From: Tubulanus polymorphus
Lineage: Eukaryota; Nemertea; Palaeonemertea; Tubulaniformes; Tubulanidae
Assembly: GCF_964204645.1 (NCBI RefSeq)
Contig: NC_134025.1
Coordinates: 29,542,001 to 29,606,000 of the forward strand
Direction: 5' to 3'
Length of the DNA stretch: 64,000 nt
Made by a program: the position numbers and the translations under genes. The notes beneath the pieces are model-generated. The model saw only the letters and a list, made by a program, of their open reading frames with translations. It had not been told where the DNA came from and did not search any database. Below are positions 39,251 to 52,730 of this stretch, piece by piece; the first letter of the stretch is position 1; the number at the start of each line of letters is the position of its first letter.

Positions 39251-42200
39251 GACGATAAAAGAAAATATCACAGGTTACCATAGAGATCTGTGTTCTACAA
39301 CATCATAATTTCTCAACATAGTCCCGTAACCCCTATTCTCTATATACTAATAATGTATATACAAGATGCGGTCCTTTCTAAACCCTATTCAAGACGGATC
39401 GTTCCGAAATGAATCAAAGCTGTAATATTACACGAATCGCCGTATGAATCATTCGAGAAAAAGATGTTATTGTCCTTGAAACTTCTTAAAAGTAGTAGTC
39501 TCTAAAATCGACCTTCATAGATCATTAATAAATCACCCAAAAACAAGTGTTGCATTTCTCAAAATCTCGCGCCAAGATGGCGAGTTATATATCAATTCTA
39601 CCACTAGTGTTATAGGTCGGTAATGAAAATGCCCGGTCATTTTATATTCTCTTTCAAACCCGTGTTTGTATGGCATCGTTCGCCATTTGCTTATTGAATA
39701 ACGACGAACATGCCCGCGGATGTACCGTTTTATTTCATCGCCGATGCTGTTGCTTTTCAGCGCTTTTTTGCGTAGTTATTCGGCGTCGGAAAATACCGTC
39801 GTGAAAAACATGATAGACCTCTCGGAAAGAAGATTGCAATCTGCGACAGACATTATAGAACGAGCCGGTTTTGTTAGGGTTTTATCAGCGTTTTCCACGT
39901 TGGTGGCGAAAAATTGTGACTAAACAAAAAAGCTGAGAATTACACAGGTTTCCCAAAACTGGTATCATATTACATCTCAGGTGAAATGGAAGGTTCATAA
40001 CGTTGACCATGCACAGCGCTCAGGACAACATTTCATAGATGAAAATTGCATATATCAAAATGAGCAGCTGGAATTCTTGATAAACTACATGCAAATTAGC
40101 GTCTGCGAAATCCGACCAGCCGATACTTATTATCATAAACCCGTATTAACTCATTCTTTCTGCATAAAATACACATTTATTTTTAGACAGAGATAGATAC
40201 CACATCTATATATTACTAAACTATCACATAGAATATGTAAATCGCTGGTTTCGGTGATTGTGAGTAAAAAAGCGTCGAGCCAAATATTCACCCGCCCGCA
40301 TCGGCAACCCGGCGTCAAAATGGCTCGTCTAGACAACATCGCATGGGCTTAGCTCGGTACATTTTTTACGAATATGACATTGGATTAATGAAATACCGCT
40401 GACATCATTTGCTATATTGATAAATAGTGGGGGACATAGTGGCGAATTCGTGTATAATGGACGGGTATAAACCAATTACTGTAGATTATTGAGTGTGTGA
40501 CAACTATTTAATTCCAATATAATCATCACGACAATTTACTGATATCAAGTTTCTGCGAATGATTGCGACAAAGCGCTGACTTCATCATCAGTTCGTGAAC
40601 GCAAACACGCAAGGCGAACCGTTCACCTTCGAATCGGGCGTTAATTAGAAATTAAACGATCCGTGAATTTGCGCCAAGCTCGGGCCTGACTGTAAACCGT
40701 AGGTGAGACACGACCAACCGTGAATGTTTGCACTGTTTACAATGTATGAACGCCAGTCAGTAGTATACGGGAACCCTTTAGTAAATATGTTTATATCACG
40801 ACCTGTTTCTCGGGAAAAGTGGCCGTAATTAATGAACAGGTTGACGCATGACGGATGACGTAATTAGCACGAATATTCTTGTTCTAGTGTGCAAGTTCCC
40901 CGCCGACATCTGACGTCAATGCCAACAGAATGTCTCGTTTCTAGATCCCTTATTTTTATATCACATATAAAATCATAAGAATACAAATGACCCACTTTCC
41001 CTCCTCTCCATCTCTCTCTCTCTCCATCACCCTCTCTCTCTCTCCATATCTCTCTCTCTCTCTATCTCTCTTGCTATTCCAACTCCTCAATTAATGTTTA
41101 TAGATCTTGTTTAACAATAACTACAGCTATATTTATTGACTCATTCGCGCCGACGTATCTCCCGAGACGTTTGTGAAATCTGACCCACCTTTCCCAGTTT
41201 ATAAAGGAACATCGTTTATGCGTCATCTTCAATAGAACTGCACGAACACTTAGAAATATTGTCACTATAACATTTCGTATACCTGTAATACTGCACAACC
41301 GGTAAAAACGGCGTTATTTTTCTAAACGCTTCTCCATGAAAATTTTACACCTGATATCTAAATGAAACAATTCCAAACCCGATGGAATGAAACGTTGTCA
41401 AACGACACTAGATATAGGAAACGTATATATTTTTTCTATAAAAGGACCGGCTATTCGATAATTAATTTGCCATCGCGTCAGTCTGTGTGTGTACAGGGTA
41501 TGATACGGGTATCAATGTCGAATTCACCATTGAACAATTGACATTTTCGCGAAATTCAGTCGAACGTTTTTTTTTTCTGTCATTGTGACGAAAAGGTTTC
41601 TTGTTATTGAAATAATTCGTTTGTAATCGCCTGAATTCACAGTGACGGATGTCGACTGACGCTCAAGGGCAAAATGACCCCCCTCAATTGTGGAGTGCCA
41701 AAAAGTGTTGGTCACCGTACTACGCCATATTGTGCTAATCATAAAGAAATGAAACGAGCTTTGCATATTGAGCTACTCTCACACAGGACACCATCAATTA
41801 GAAATTACCACCCGAGTCAATGTGAGCTGAAAATGGGAAATAAAGCGACAACCGCGTGGCGCGATATGTCATTAAAGGGGAACTGGGGCTACTCCAACGG
41901 CTGGGTGACACAAAGCAAAAGAACCTGCGCGAGCACGATAAGAAAAAATAATTTCGTATGCATCAGATGATCGTGAAATTGTAAGTGCAGGGAGGCAAGT
42001 GAGGGATACGGCAAGAGATATAACAGATCGTTGATGAGGGTGACGCGTGTTGATGATTTACCGCTAACCTTAGACTGACGATTCGAATACATTAGGTCAA
42101 TTATACACTTAGTCGAGTATGAAATGCTTTTTTCTGCGTCGCGCCCTTTAAACGAGAACCAACGGTGTCGCATGACTACCGACATCCGCAAAATCCTCGC

Positions 42201-45200
42201 TTCCCAGTGGCTAATTAAACAAAAAAAACGTTTTTTACTTGGAATACAGGAATACAAAATGTTTGATTCCGAATGCCAGCATGTCATTTACATACGCGTA
42301 ATGTTTAAAGAAATGTTCTATTCTAAGACTAACCCACGTAACGTATCAACGAAGGATCATCTTTCAAAAAAAAAAAACGTAATCCTATTATAACTCATAT
42401 GACACGATAATCCTGATGGTTGGGTCCTGGTGGTAGGCATTTATTAAATGTTCCCTCGTAGAAAACATTATGCATTCTAAATTAGATACACGGTGAATTG
42501 TTACCAGATCTGTTCTCGTATCTGAATGAATAATTCAATTTTATGAAAGACTGTGAACCCAACGCGCCTAACCCGTATAACCATTACCGAAAAAAATGTT
42601 GAATTAATGCTGTAGCCTGACATGAAATCGCGTCCACGGAATATACGTCAAACGTAGCCCGGATTAACCCGAAGTCTTTTTTAGAAACTAAAGCTAAAAG
42701 ACTCGTTGTTCGGGGAACAACGCATCGCAGTTGACCACGAGGTTGTCATCGCCAGATTTTTACGGTCAGATTAGTTTTCACATCAGATACAAAAACGTTT
42801 ACCGAGGTAAGAATGGAGCAGATTACGGAAATGATGTACGAGATAACTTACTTTAAATGAAAGTTAAAGACTTGTAAATCCGAACCACTTCCGAAACTGG
42901 CTGGAACGTTGTTGTACGCGACTACCGGGCGCGATGTCGACTTCTCGAGACTTCTCCTGAGAAAACACACGCTCAATCCGATGAAGAAAAGCTACGGAAA
43001 TGGTAAAACTGGATTTAGGCCAAAATGACAACAAGGCTTTAAACCACTGTGTAGTAAAAACCCCCAACAAAGTCGTAGTAATGACTGAATGATAGAGATT
43101 GATAGGTATGCCTAGTTTACGAATCTCATCACCGCGTTCGACCAATCGGCGAGCGGTTCATTCAGCTACTGGCAACCACTAGCATCATCCAAGACGATGA
43201 CAGAGGCTAAAGAAATGAGATGGTATATACGCGTTAAGATCGATAGAATATTGTCAGACAGGACCCGCCTTCAATTATATCACCAAACTCTACTTATTAA
43301 CAATTCCACCAGGAGCAGATATTTATTTCCTAAAGAGCTAAATCAAAATGTACGATAATCCCTAAGTATCTAATGTCAAAATAATCTAGAAACTACGGAG
43401 TCAATTTGCTTTCTTGTGACGCACATAGCGGCGATTTTTCTAAAATCCCAGTCCTCTCTTAATGATGGCTATAAAGCCGAGAAAAGGTTTCAAGAAAACT
43501 AAGCGCGTTATATTTAAAAAGGAATAGTTTAGTAGCCGCCTCGGAATTAATGAAGAGAAAAAGAAGTTTTATCGTAAAGCTTACCGTAATGTATATAAAT
43601 CACGAAGTGGCGGGTTATTGTAGAGTGAATACCCTGTGCACGATTCCACTATAAACGACCAGTAGTAGTACATTGACAGTGTTCATGCCCGATGTGGCTT
43701 CTATATGAGGAAATTTTAGGGTAAATGGCCATAGTGAATAAGCGCAGATTTTATTATTTTCTACTCGCCTTTGAACAACTATAATGAACAGCCGAAATTC
43801 TAGACCATTTTACCTGTCAGTCATATTCTTTTATTCTCTCTACGGATCGCGCTCCTTTTTAAATGAAGATCTTAAAAGTTATCGGTATTAGGTGACTGTC
43901 GCAGAGTTTAACCATATATTCATGAGGATGATTTTTAGAGTAAAACCTGTATCAGGTCGCCACGGCAAATATACATAATTTCCATCAATATTTTAGAGGA
44001 TTTAGTGGAAACATGTTGCAGTCATTTTCATTAATACATTTTGATTTCACATCACGTTTTCCATATAATTCATATGTATATTATATGTATTGAAACTCAG
44101 GCGATTTAGAAAAAAAAAATTCCGTCCCAACATATCTACAACAGATGTCGCATATAACACGTCATGTTACTAGGCGAATGCACACAATAATCTGAACTAA
44201 AGGTCGAAATATCATTTTGATCAAGATTAAAGATTATCAAAAATATAATTGCCTATTTCTATCGTCGTAATGTTATTTACAATTTTATATTCGGCGCTAT
44301 TTTTATCGTATAAATAAAACGCACATGAAGATTTTTATCGGTGTCCGTCGGTTTAGAAATACAATGGATTCATCCTGACTGCGGGTCGAAAGATAATTCC
44401 CATCTCACAATAGACGCGTTGCCAACTCCGACTGAACTTCACAATAATAGTCATCTTCTGCGCTGAAGCCCGGGGACAATACGCTTTACAATTCGGTACC
44501 GGCGCAAGACGAGCGCACCCGATTCGGGCCCCAAAGGTTCGAACGATTGCGATGAAAACGTGTATCGGGCGGCTATTTGACCACATGCAGATAACCAACC
44601 GAGAGTTTGATAGCGAAACCATCAATTTCCCAGTCGGATAAGATTCAAAAAGTGAGCCGAAACCAACCAGGCGTCTAAAATAGTCAGCTCAATGTCCGCA
44701 ATGACACGCCGGTCCGAATTTACACAACGAAGCGACAGAATGCGCTCTAGTTTAATCACAGGGCATCAAAATGCTTCGTAAACTTCAGTCAGTAAACTCT
44801 AAACCGTAAGATTTGAATGTTTCGCCGAACTGGCGAGGTCTATCGCGTCAAATCGGGTGTATACAAAACGTCGAACCTCTTTAAAACCGGACGCATGGTC
44901 GGTGATTCTAATTTACCGGGAAATATCTTTTACCCATCAAAGGTTGCGCCATAGAAAACCAGAGCTTTACAAATCTCCAAAGAAGGTTAACTGACAGTAT
45001 TCAAACGAAACGCGACCTATTTCTTTTTCACGCACAATGATCTGCGATAGGACCAAAATAATAGTCATAACTGAAGTACCCCGGAATAAATGAACGAATA
45101 CTCGGGTTAAAGTTGCTTCTTAATAGACAGTGTGCGGCTTTTCTTAAGTAATAATTCATTTCGCACAAGTACAACAATATGGCGAATAGGAAGAATCTTG

Positions 45201-46700
45201 CGAAGAGTCGCAGGTGGCCGAAACCATTTCCGATTGCGCTTTTTGTTCGGTGTCGGAATCTCTCGTCAAACCCGTCTGGTGTTAAAGAGTTGTTGTTGTT
45301 GGCATTTTGTCTTGTTTAAAACTATTGAAATTTGTCACGAATCTGCAAACTACAAAACCTCATCTCCAAATACCTCGAAAACATCTACGTATATGTACAT
45401 GATTATGATTCAAGATGCATTTGAGTGAACCCTGAACGAGAACGGTTAGGTCGGTTAGAGCGACAGAGAGTGATAATGAGTTTAAAGTCAGGTGTTAATG
45501 GCGAGTAAGAATTTGACGACGAACTCAAATGCGTAGGTTGCAAGAGGTATGTCAATGACTTACCACTTTAAAGTTCATCAACAAGTACAAAATCCATACT
45601 CGGTCACATTATCCTGAAATTTAGCTATTCTATCTCAGATATAAAATCTCATGTCTCAGATAACAGTTTTCACCTCCTCCTGCACATGTTGTTCCTCTAT
45701 ATTCCTACATGCACATGTTGTATCCTCGGCGTACTGTCTTATGTATTATCGTTCATTATCTAATGCTCGATTTCATATCTATCAAAGCGCACTTATCCAC
45801 GGTAACTATCCAGAAAACCCGCCAATGGCGGCCATCATTTTTAGACTCGAGTTATTTTAGACGTTTCGTTTGAGGATTGAGCAACCGTCCCGGACTGAAT
45901 CTCTGACCAAAATGCCGTCTGATAGTCTCCTAGTTTGGTATTATATTCTCAGCTTATCCTCTCTATGCAATGATTGAGGGCTTAGGCTTAAATTGTTTAA
46001 ATGTTTCGAGCATTTCTGTGAACGCGGCTTAATAGGCTTATAATCTCAAAATAAACCCCCAGTAATACCGCCTAACGATCGTGTACTACCGCACATATAA
46101 AACCCTCGCACCATTGTCATCTCACGATTCAAAATTCAACGTTTACCGGACAAATCCGAGAAAATAGGTCTAGCAAATAAATCCTCTCGACTGAATAAAA
46201 ACATCTGATTGAACGGGAGAGTTCTTCGGCGGTTACAATAGACTAATCCGATCCTGGATTAACTTTTCCTCCGTGTTTGCTATCGCCCGCATTTTTATGA
46301 TATATCTTAATCTCGATTCATAAACATATATGGGAAAAATGTATGTGCCCGGTTTGTCAGGTTGGCTTTGTCAAGGCTCAAAGAACACTTTCTGTTGGGA
46401 TATTATTCGCCTTGGACATTTATAAGAAGATATCCGTGCTTTCGGGCTATTATTAACAAATTAACTGCTAAACGCAGTCTCGAAGAGGATCAGCGAATGA
46501 AAGACGATATAATACCGTATAATCGCCGATCATCCTCCCTCATATTACAAGCGTTTAACGGCAAATAAAACCGTGTTTATTTTTGCACGGATATTAACAG
46601 ATTTGATATGGATTATGATAGAATTCCCTTGTCGGAACTCGTTCCATTTCCCACTGAGATAACCGGAAGTCATGACAGACGCGTATAATGGCGGACTCAC
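39251..46700. other. Unannotated non-coding DNA
   Basis: No recognisable gene on either strand. The longest open frames (for example 42287-41889 on the - strand and 41674-41970 on the +) overlap each other antisense and show no family features. It contains a CRE at 40911, a CT-rich tract at 40998-41072 and a K50 site pair at 46244-46261. Confidence 0.5.
40998..41072. repeat. (CT)n low-complexity tract
   Basis: CTCTCTCTC-type tract interrupted by CCAT words. Confidence 0.9.
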
Positions 46701-46730
46701 TCACTCGTCAAGGGTGTACAGCCCGCTAGA

Positions 46731-46930
46731 CAGTCCGTTCTAATATGGCCCGTACCAGGAACGGACCTTGCAGAACGGACCAAATCAATGCGGTGCCTTC
46801 ACATACATTTCTCAATCAGCTGTTATCACTGGTCCAGCTAGATCGGTCAATTTGATCGGTCTAAATTGATCTGTTCTAATATGGAACGGACCAATTTAGA
46901 ATGGCATTTTAGATTTTGGTGAACCCGGCT
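46731..46930 (-). repeat. Dispersed GGTCCGTTC repeat, second copy
   Basis: The reverse strand matches the repeat at 11594-11840 block by block, with indels in the middle. It is bounded by GGGTTCACC at one end and AACGGACTG at the other. Non-coding. Confidence 0.7.
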
Positions 46931-47550
46931 TATAGCAATCGTAACCCTGAGCCCTTTTGCGCACTTAATCCTCCTGGGCCAGTAACTGAAGATACAGCAT
47001 TCTCCATATGAAATCAGTTTTGAGTGCTATCTTGTAGGCCACGGCGGCAATTTGACCAATCTTTTCATTTTGTAAAAATCACTTAGCAAATTACAGCTGA
47101 GTATCCGGTATTCTTTGCCTCTGTGTGTTGCTCCGTGTGTCAGTGATGCTGGAATTGAAGTTACTCCAACAGTGCTGCCTTACTGTGTCTATCAGTCCGG
47201 GACACGAGGCTGCTCCCCATTGTCTTACAACAAAAAGATTAATATCATTTAATTAATTGATTTTAATTGAATTAGATCAATTAATTAATGTAATTGAATG
47301 AGTGCGCGCGTTTTGATTGATTAAATCTTCGTTTGTCGACGCGACACACAAGACGTTTGCACGACTGCGATTAGGCAAATTGCCGCAACACGTTGAGCGC
47401 AAACAATGATGTTTTTACCGTCGAATGAATAAACGAGGAAAAATATTGTCTGCCACAAATGTTTTCAGGAAACCGGAATCAGAAAAAAAACCGACTGCGA
47501 GTATGAACGATGAAAAATCTGCGGTGTTAAATCTGATTTCCATAGACCTC

Positions 47551-48574
47551 ACAGTGGTTCAGAACCCGGTTTCACTTGGGTTACAGTGGTTCAGAACCCG
47601 GTTTCACTTGGGTTACAGTGGTTCAGAACCCGGTTTCACTTGGGTTACAGTGGTTCAGAACCCGGTTTCACTTGGGTTACAGTGGTTCAGAACCCGGTTT
47701 CACTTGGGTTACAGTGGTTCAGAACCCGGTTTCACTTGGGTTACAGTGGTTCAGAACCCGGCTTCACTTGGGTTACAGTGGTTCAGAACCCGGTTTCACT
47801 TGGGTTACAGTGGTTCAGAACCCGGTTTCACTTGGGTCACAGTGGTTCAGAACCCGGTTTCACTTGGGTTACAGTGGTTCAGAACCCGGTTTCACTTGGG
47901 TTACAGTGGTTCAGAACCCGGCTTCACTTGGGTTACAGTGGTTCAGAACCCGGTTTCACTTGGGTTACAGTGGTTCAGAACCCGGCTTCACTTGGGTTAC
48001 AGTGGTTCAGAACCCGGTTTTACTTGGGTTACAGTGGTTCAGAACCCGGCTTCACTTGGGTTACAACGGTTCATAACCCGGTTTCACTTGGGTTACAGTG
48101 GTTCAGAACCCGGTTTCACTCGGGTTACAGTGGTTCAGAACCCGGTTTCACTTGGGTTACAGTGGTTCAGAACCCGGTTTCACTTGGGTTACAGTGGTTC
48201 AGAACCCGGTTTCACTTGGGTCACAGTGGTTCAGAACCCGGTTTCACTTGGGTTACAGTGGTTCAGAACCCGGTTTCACTTGGGTTACAGTGGTTCAGAA
48301 CCCGGTTTCACTTGGGTTACAGTGGTTCAGAACCCGGTTTCACTTGGGTTACAGTGGTTCAGAACCCGGCTTCACTTGGGTTACAGTGGTTCAGAACCCG
48401 GTTTCACTTGGGTTACAGTGGTTCAGAACCCGGCTTCACTTGGGTTACAGTGGTTCAGAACCCGGTTTCACTCGGGTTACAGTGGTTAAGAACCCGGTTT
48501 CAATCGGGTTACAGTGGTTCAGAACCCGGCTTCACTTGGGTTACAGTGGTTCAGAACCCGGTTTCACTTGGGTT
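47551..48574. repeat. 32 x 32-bp minisatellite
   Basis: Exactly 32 units of 32 bp occupy 1024 bp without a single indel. The core is GGTTCAGAACC followed by CGGTTTCACTTGGGTTACAG. Variation is limited to sparse substitutions, chiefly GGTTTC to GGCTTC in units 7, 12, 14, 16, 26, 28 and 31, and GGTTAC to GGTCAC at two unit junctions. The unit has no stop codon in any of the three forward frames, so frames of 166 to 354 codons run through it. These encode the same 32-residue cycle in different phases and are not evidence of a gene. Confidence 0.98.
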
Positions 48575-49818
48575 AAAGAAGTTAAAATGAAAAAGTGCTA
48601 CATCTAACTCAAGAACTGGACCATTTCATTGTTGAACAATTTGTGTCGTAATTTCTTAATTTCTAATACTTAATTTTGTGACACAGTCTATATACATACG
48701 AACGTACACTGCATTAAGGTAACTTTACACTTTAGAAGGTGTGTCAATACTTTTCATAAGTCGAGAAATGTATATAAGTTAATTATGGAACTCTTGCAGC
48801 GTAAAATGTCACAAAAGAAGTCATTATATCCGCGCTTGGTCGATCAACAACTGACCGCAGTACTGACCAAACCAGTATGATATGAATACAGTCGTACGTG
48901 TACGAACAATGGAGGTTATGTTTGGCAATCAACTACTATATCACCTGTACCTACAGTTCGAAATCAAAAATGCGTTTGTTGAGGCTAATATTGTCCTATT
49001 GAACTGGCAGGACTCTAAGCACTGTTAGGCTCCTGTTAGGAATATACAAAGTCATCGAATTACTTCGATTTTCACTTATACTTTTAGGATATATTTGTAT
49101 GAAATGATACTTCGGTAAACATTAAAGAGAAATCTCCAGTCCTAAATGGACAATGTAAGATGCAGAATTTAGAAATGAAGCTGTTATGAAGAATCTATTC
49201 CCGCTGTGAGCAGCATATGTTGCCCCGAAGCTTCGTTTATAACGCCCAAAATATTGACTATAGATCATGTAGAATAGGGTTATTCTGGCCAATTAACGGT
49301 TTATGAATCTTAACGGAGAAACCTTCGAAGTACCATTGATGCAATTGGAGGTGAGCGGCTAGCCCTAGGCCCTCGACCCCCTGACGTGGTATCCCTTGAT
49401 CTGGCCACGAGCCGCCTGGTACTATTGTAATACTATATACCAACGGTGGTCTTTTCTAGAGACACATGCACCGTGTTTCTAGGTGACATATGCAGAGAAA
49501 GGGTTTTTATCAGTCACCTGTAGACAACGCAATAAAACTCTCCAAAACGCCGTAATTTCTAACGTCTGTCCGATAACAAAAGGAGCGCCGAAATATCAAT
49601 TTCGCTTCGCAGCCAAGTTGGACAGATGAATGAACGGTTGACCAGGGAGGGCAGGTCATCTGGTATCTGTTAAACAGTAAACCCGTATATACATCACACA
49701 AACAGTAATCATTACTGAGTATTTCCTTTATACAATTTTATAAATGATACGATTAATATTTCAAATGAATCTTTATTAATGATAAGTGATATTTCATGAT
49801 ATTTCATACAAATGCGTC

Positions 49819-49895
49819 TGTTACACGCAGCGGTTAACTGAGCTGAGCGAAGCCTCCCGTCGGGCCACCCGTCGTTCGATTCAAATCTCAGAGCG
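49819..49895 (+). repeat. tRNA-like SINE relic
   Basis: CGCAGCGGTTAACTGAG resembles a pol III A-box and GTTCGATTC at 49874 a B-box, with the 44-45 nt spacing normal for a tRNA. The T-stem does not pair, so it is not a functional tRNA. A degenerate tRNA-derived SINE head is plausible. Confidence 0.35.
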
Positions 49896-52641
49896 AAATT
49901 CACACGAATTATTTATTCCGATCGATTAAAGGTGTTTGAAAAAAAACGTGTTTAGTCGCCGAAAGGGAAGTAACTACAAAAAGCTATAGGGGTACACATT
50001 AGGCTTATCATGTTACAATTGCTCTTGCAAAGACCCCCGCCTGCTACCGGGTCTATGACTATAGTCTTATATCGGTTACCCGCCGGCGCCAAACTCTGTT
50101 TGTGAGACGGAAAGTGTGAAATTTTATATGAACAAAACTCAAACATTACAGAGCTATTTTACACAAACTCCGTTATAAACGATTTATTCAATTAATTGAA
50201 TTTACAAATTGCTCGTTGAAAAGACTGTCCTGATTTTAACATAAAGAGCTGACGGCAGGCAAAAGTTTATCTTTGGCAAGCAAAGTCATTTTGTTAGTTA
50301 ACCATCAAGTGGCTTTCACCGGTCTGGCCACTTGTTATCGTATTTGCGCCCGTACTAGAGCACACAACCGGGCCAAATTTCCCGGTCCTCCAGTTTGCCA
50401 GAGCACATTAGGGGACAATATATGGACGTGTTGAAGTCGATTTTACCGTCGCCAACATGTCAATGTTCACCTCGTAAGTTAGTCAACATCTCACTGCGCT
50501 AATAATAATAATACATCATCGCACAAACTTTCTAATAATAAATCCATCACGGGTTCGGCTATCTATTCGTGTTGCGTATACATCATATTCAAGACATTTC
50601 TCTTGTCCTTATTGCTACTAATTGAGATTTCGAATCACACTAAACCAATAACGTCCGATATTACAAATACACGCGAAGAAATGAAACTTTTCAGGAGTAA
50701 TTTCAGGTGAGTTTGTCGTTTGACGCGTCACGACGCCAATAAAACTGTAATTTGTGAGCGAAACGATGATACTGCATGTCGGTGATAGCATTGAGTCAGT
50801 CACTAGTGCTTTTATAATGTGTATTGGATTGTTTGACAACATGCAGTCATCGCGCGCTTATCATACGGTTACACTCTACCTGACGATAGTGGGCATTTTT
50901 TCAAGGATATTAAGATCTCGTTGTCCGATAGTTTCCGTGTACATTTCAATAATTTACTAATTAGCACGAAAAATACATTATGTTTAATAAAAGTAACGTT
51001 CATGGCGGAACGTTTATCGTAAACTTCAAATTAACCAGAAAATCTACAAATTACGCATGAAAATAATTTTCCCCACATATTTAGTATATAACATGACGCT
51101 AATTCTATTTCTATACGAACCCTGATTTCACCCTTTTCAATCCGCGGATTGATAAATTTGTTTTTCTTTTATGTCCTTCGTTGTCTCGCTTTAAAGCTGT
51201 TTTTGTCACAATGTCAACAGAGTATACAAAATCAGGAACGGATTAAACGACGATCTATTTTACTTTAACATCTACAGGTTCTTATTTCCGCAAGGCTCTC
51301 AGAAAACTTTTTTGCTTTTTGCTGCCATAATCAGAATTTACCACGAACATAGCTTTTAAAGTGGCGACGCGAGGCCGGATATTGTGTTGCGACATTTGTG
51401 AAGTGTTATAGCTTGCCTGAATATTCCACATTTTTATGCACGCATGAGACGATCTTTCAAAAAACAAGAGGACAGAATTCTGCAGCTAATGCGACACATA
51501 AATTCTGACGGATTTTTTTTTAAAAAGCTTGTCTGTATGCCACACATGCGCCGGGACAGATGTTCCATGCGTTTGTTGCTTGCAATGAATTTGTCAAAAT
51601 GTCTTCTAATTGAATAAATCCGGTGATATAATAAAACGCATAATACAAGAAGGAGTTAAAAGGGCTATAAATGTATAAATCAGGAAAGATGTGAACGGTA
51701 AAGGCAAACAAGCTACCAGAAAGAACTAACTATCTCAATGCTTTGCATTCTTCAGACTACCGTCCCCTGTTCTTTATATGCATCTAAGGCAACCGGTTCA
51801 TTTCAGTCTTGAAGGTCAAGGTCGCGTGATTTCACCTCGCGCGTCATATAGACCGTATTTAGCATTTGACAGAAAATTTCAAATGACAATTAGAAAGAAG
51901 GGGGTATTTGATCTTATTTTCTCAAACATTTCTTGCACCTTTTCAACGAATTTATAGCGACGAACTTATTTGACTCAAACACCATATAAGTTTTTACGAT
52001 GAATTTATTTCGCAACTTCTGTAGAATTTAACGGCTTCGAACGAGTCGAATATAGAGGAGTCGATTGTAAAATCATCATCGACGCTCGAGGCCTTTTCGT
52101 GGGACGTGGTTTATATTCGGATGCGAAGCAATTTCACGGGATTAGAATAATCCGTCGAAGCCAAATTAAAGGCCGCCTGTAACGACTGCGGATCGTCGCA
52201 TCTGCTTTAGTAACGGTGAAACCAGTGACTCTATTCCACTGACGTGAGACTAATTTGAAAGCGTTCGGGTTCGTTAGTTGTCTAATTGGATGGGTCGGTG
52301 AGGATACGTACTCGGTGGTACGCCACGCGGCTAAGCACCTGGGATTCCGGTAGAAACACTTCACCCATTCGGAAATGTTGACTAGGATTACAGACCTCTG
52401 CAAAATTGGATGCGTTATCGCAGTAGAGTATTGGACAATAGGTGTGCGGTCACGAGCCGGAAATACAGCAGCGACGGAAAGTGAATAGTGATGAACGATC
52501 ATCTTTCGAGATGTGATTGTAATCAGTGACGCGATATGAAAAAATTAGGAATATTTGATGCCTTAAGCCAGATAACCCTTCAAAATAAATTCACTTCTTC
52601 AGAATGCGCCTTAGTTTTTTAGATGTTCGATTAACAGCATC

Positions 52642-52730
52642 GAGTTCCACAGTTGTGAGTTATTAGGGTTTAGCGTTTATTTAGAATAGGATCATTTTGA
52701 ATGAGTTGAATCTTAACTGTGGAACTGGAG
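52642..52730. repeat. MITE-like element with AACTGTGGAAC arms
   Basis: GAGTTCCACAGTT at 52642 and AACTGTGGAACTG at 52715 are inverted arms, 12 of 13 matching, 60 bp apart. The same 11-mer marks the repeats at 2351, 2391 and 7878. Confidence 0.6.

Noticed and set aside
41889-42287. 132-codon - strand ORF
   Set aside because: No family features, and it overlaps other random frames on the + strand.
42864-43145. 93-codon - strand ORF
   Set aside because: The apparent start is TTG, and no motif or partner exon could be found.
47425-48607. Overlapping + strand ORFs of 166-354 codons
   Set aside because: They are the 32-bp minisatellite read in three frames. All frames cycle through the same peptide, which is the signature of a stop-free tandem repeat and not of selection for a protein.
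52134-52502. 122-codon - strand ORF
   Set aside because: No recognisable domain, no splice or polyA context, and a comparable coding-like stretch runs on the opposite strand. Treated as chance.
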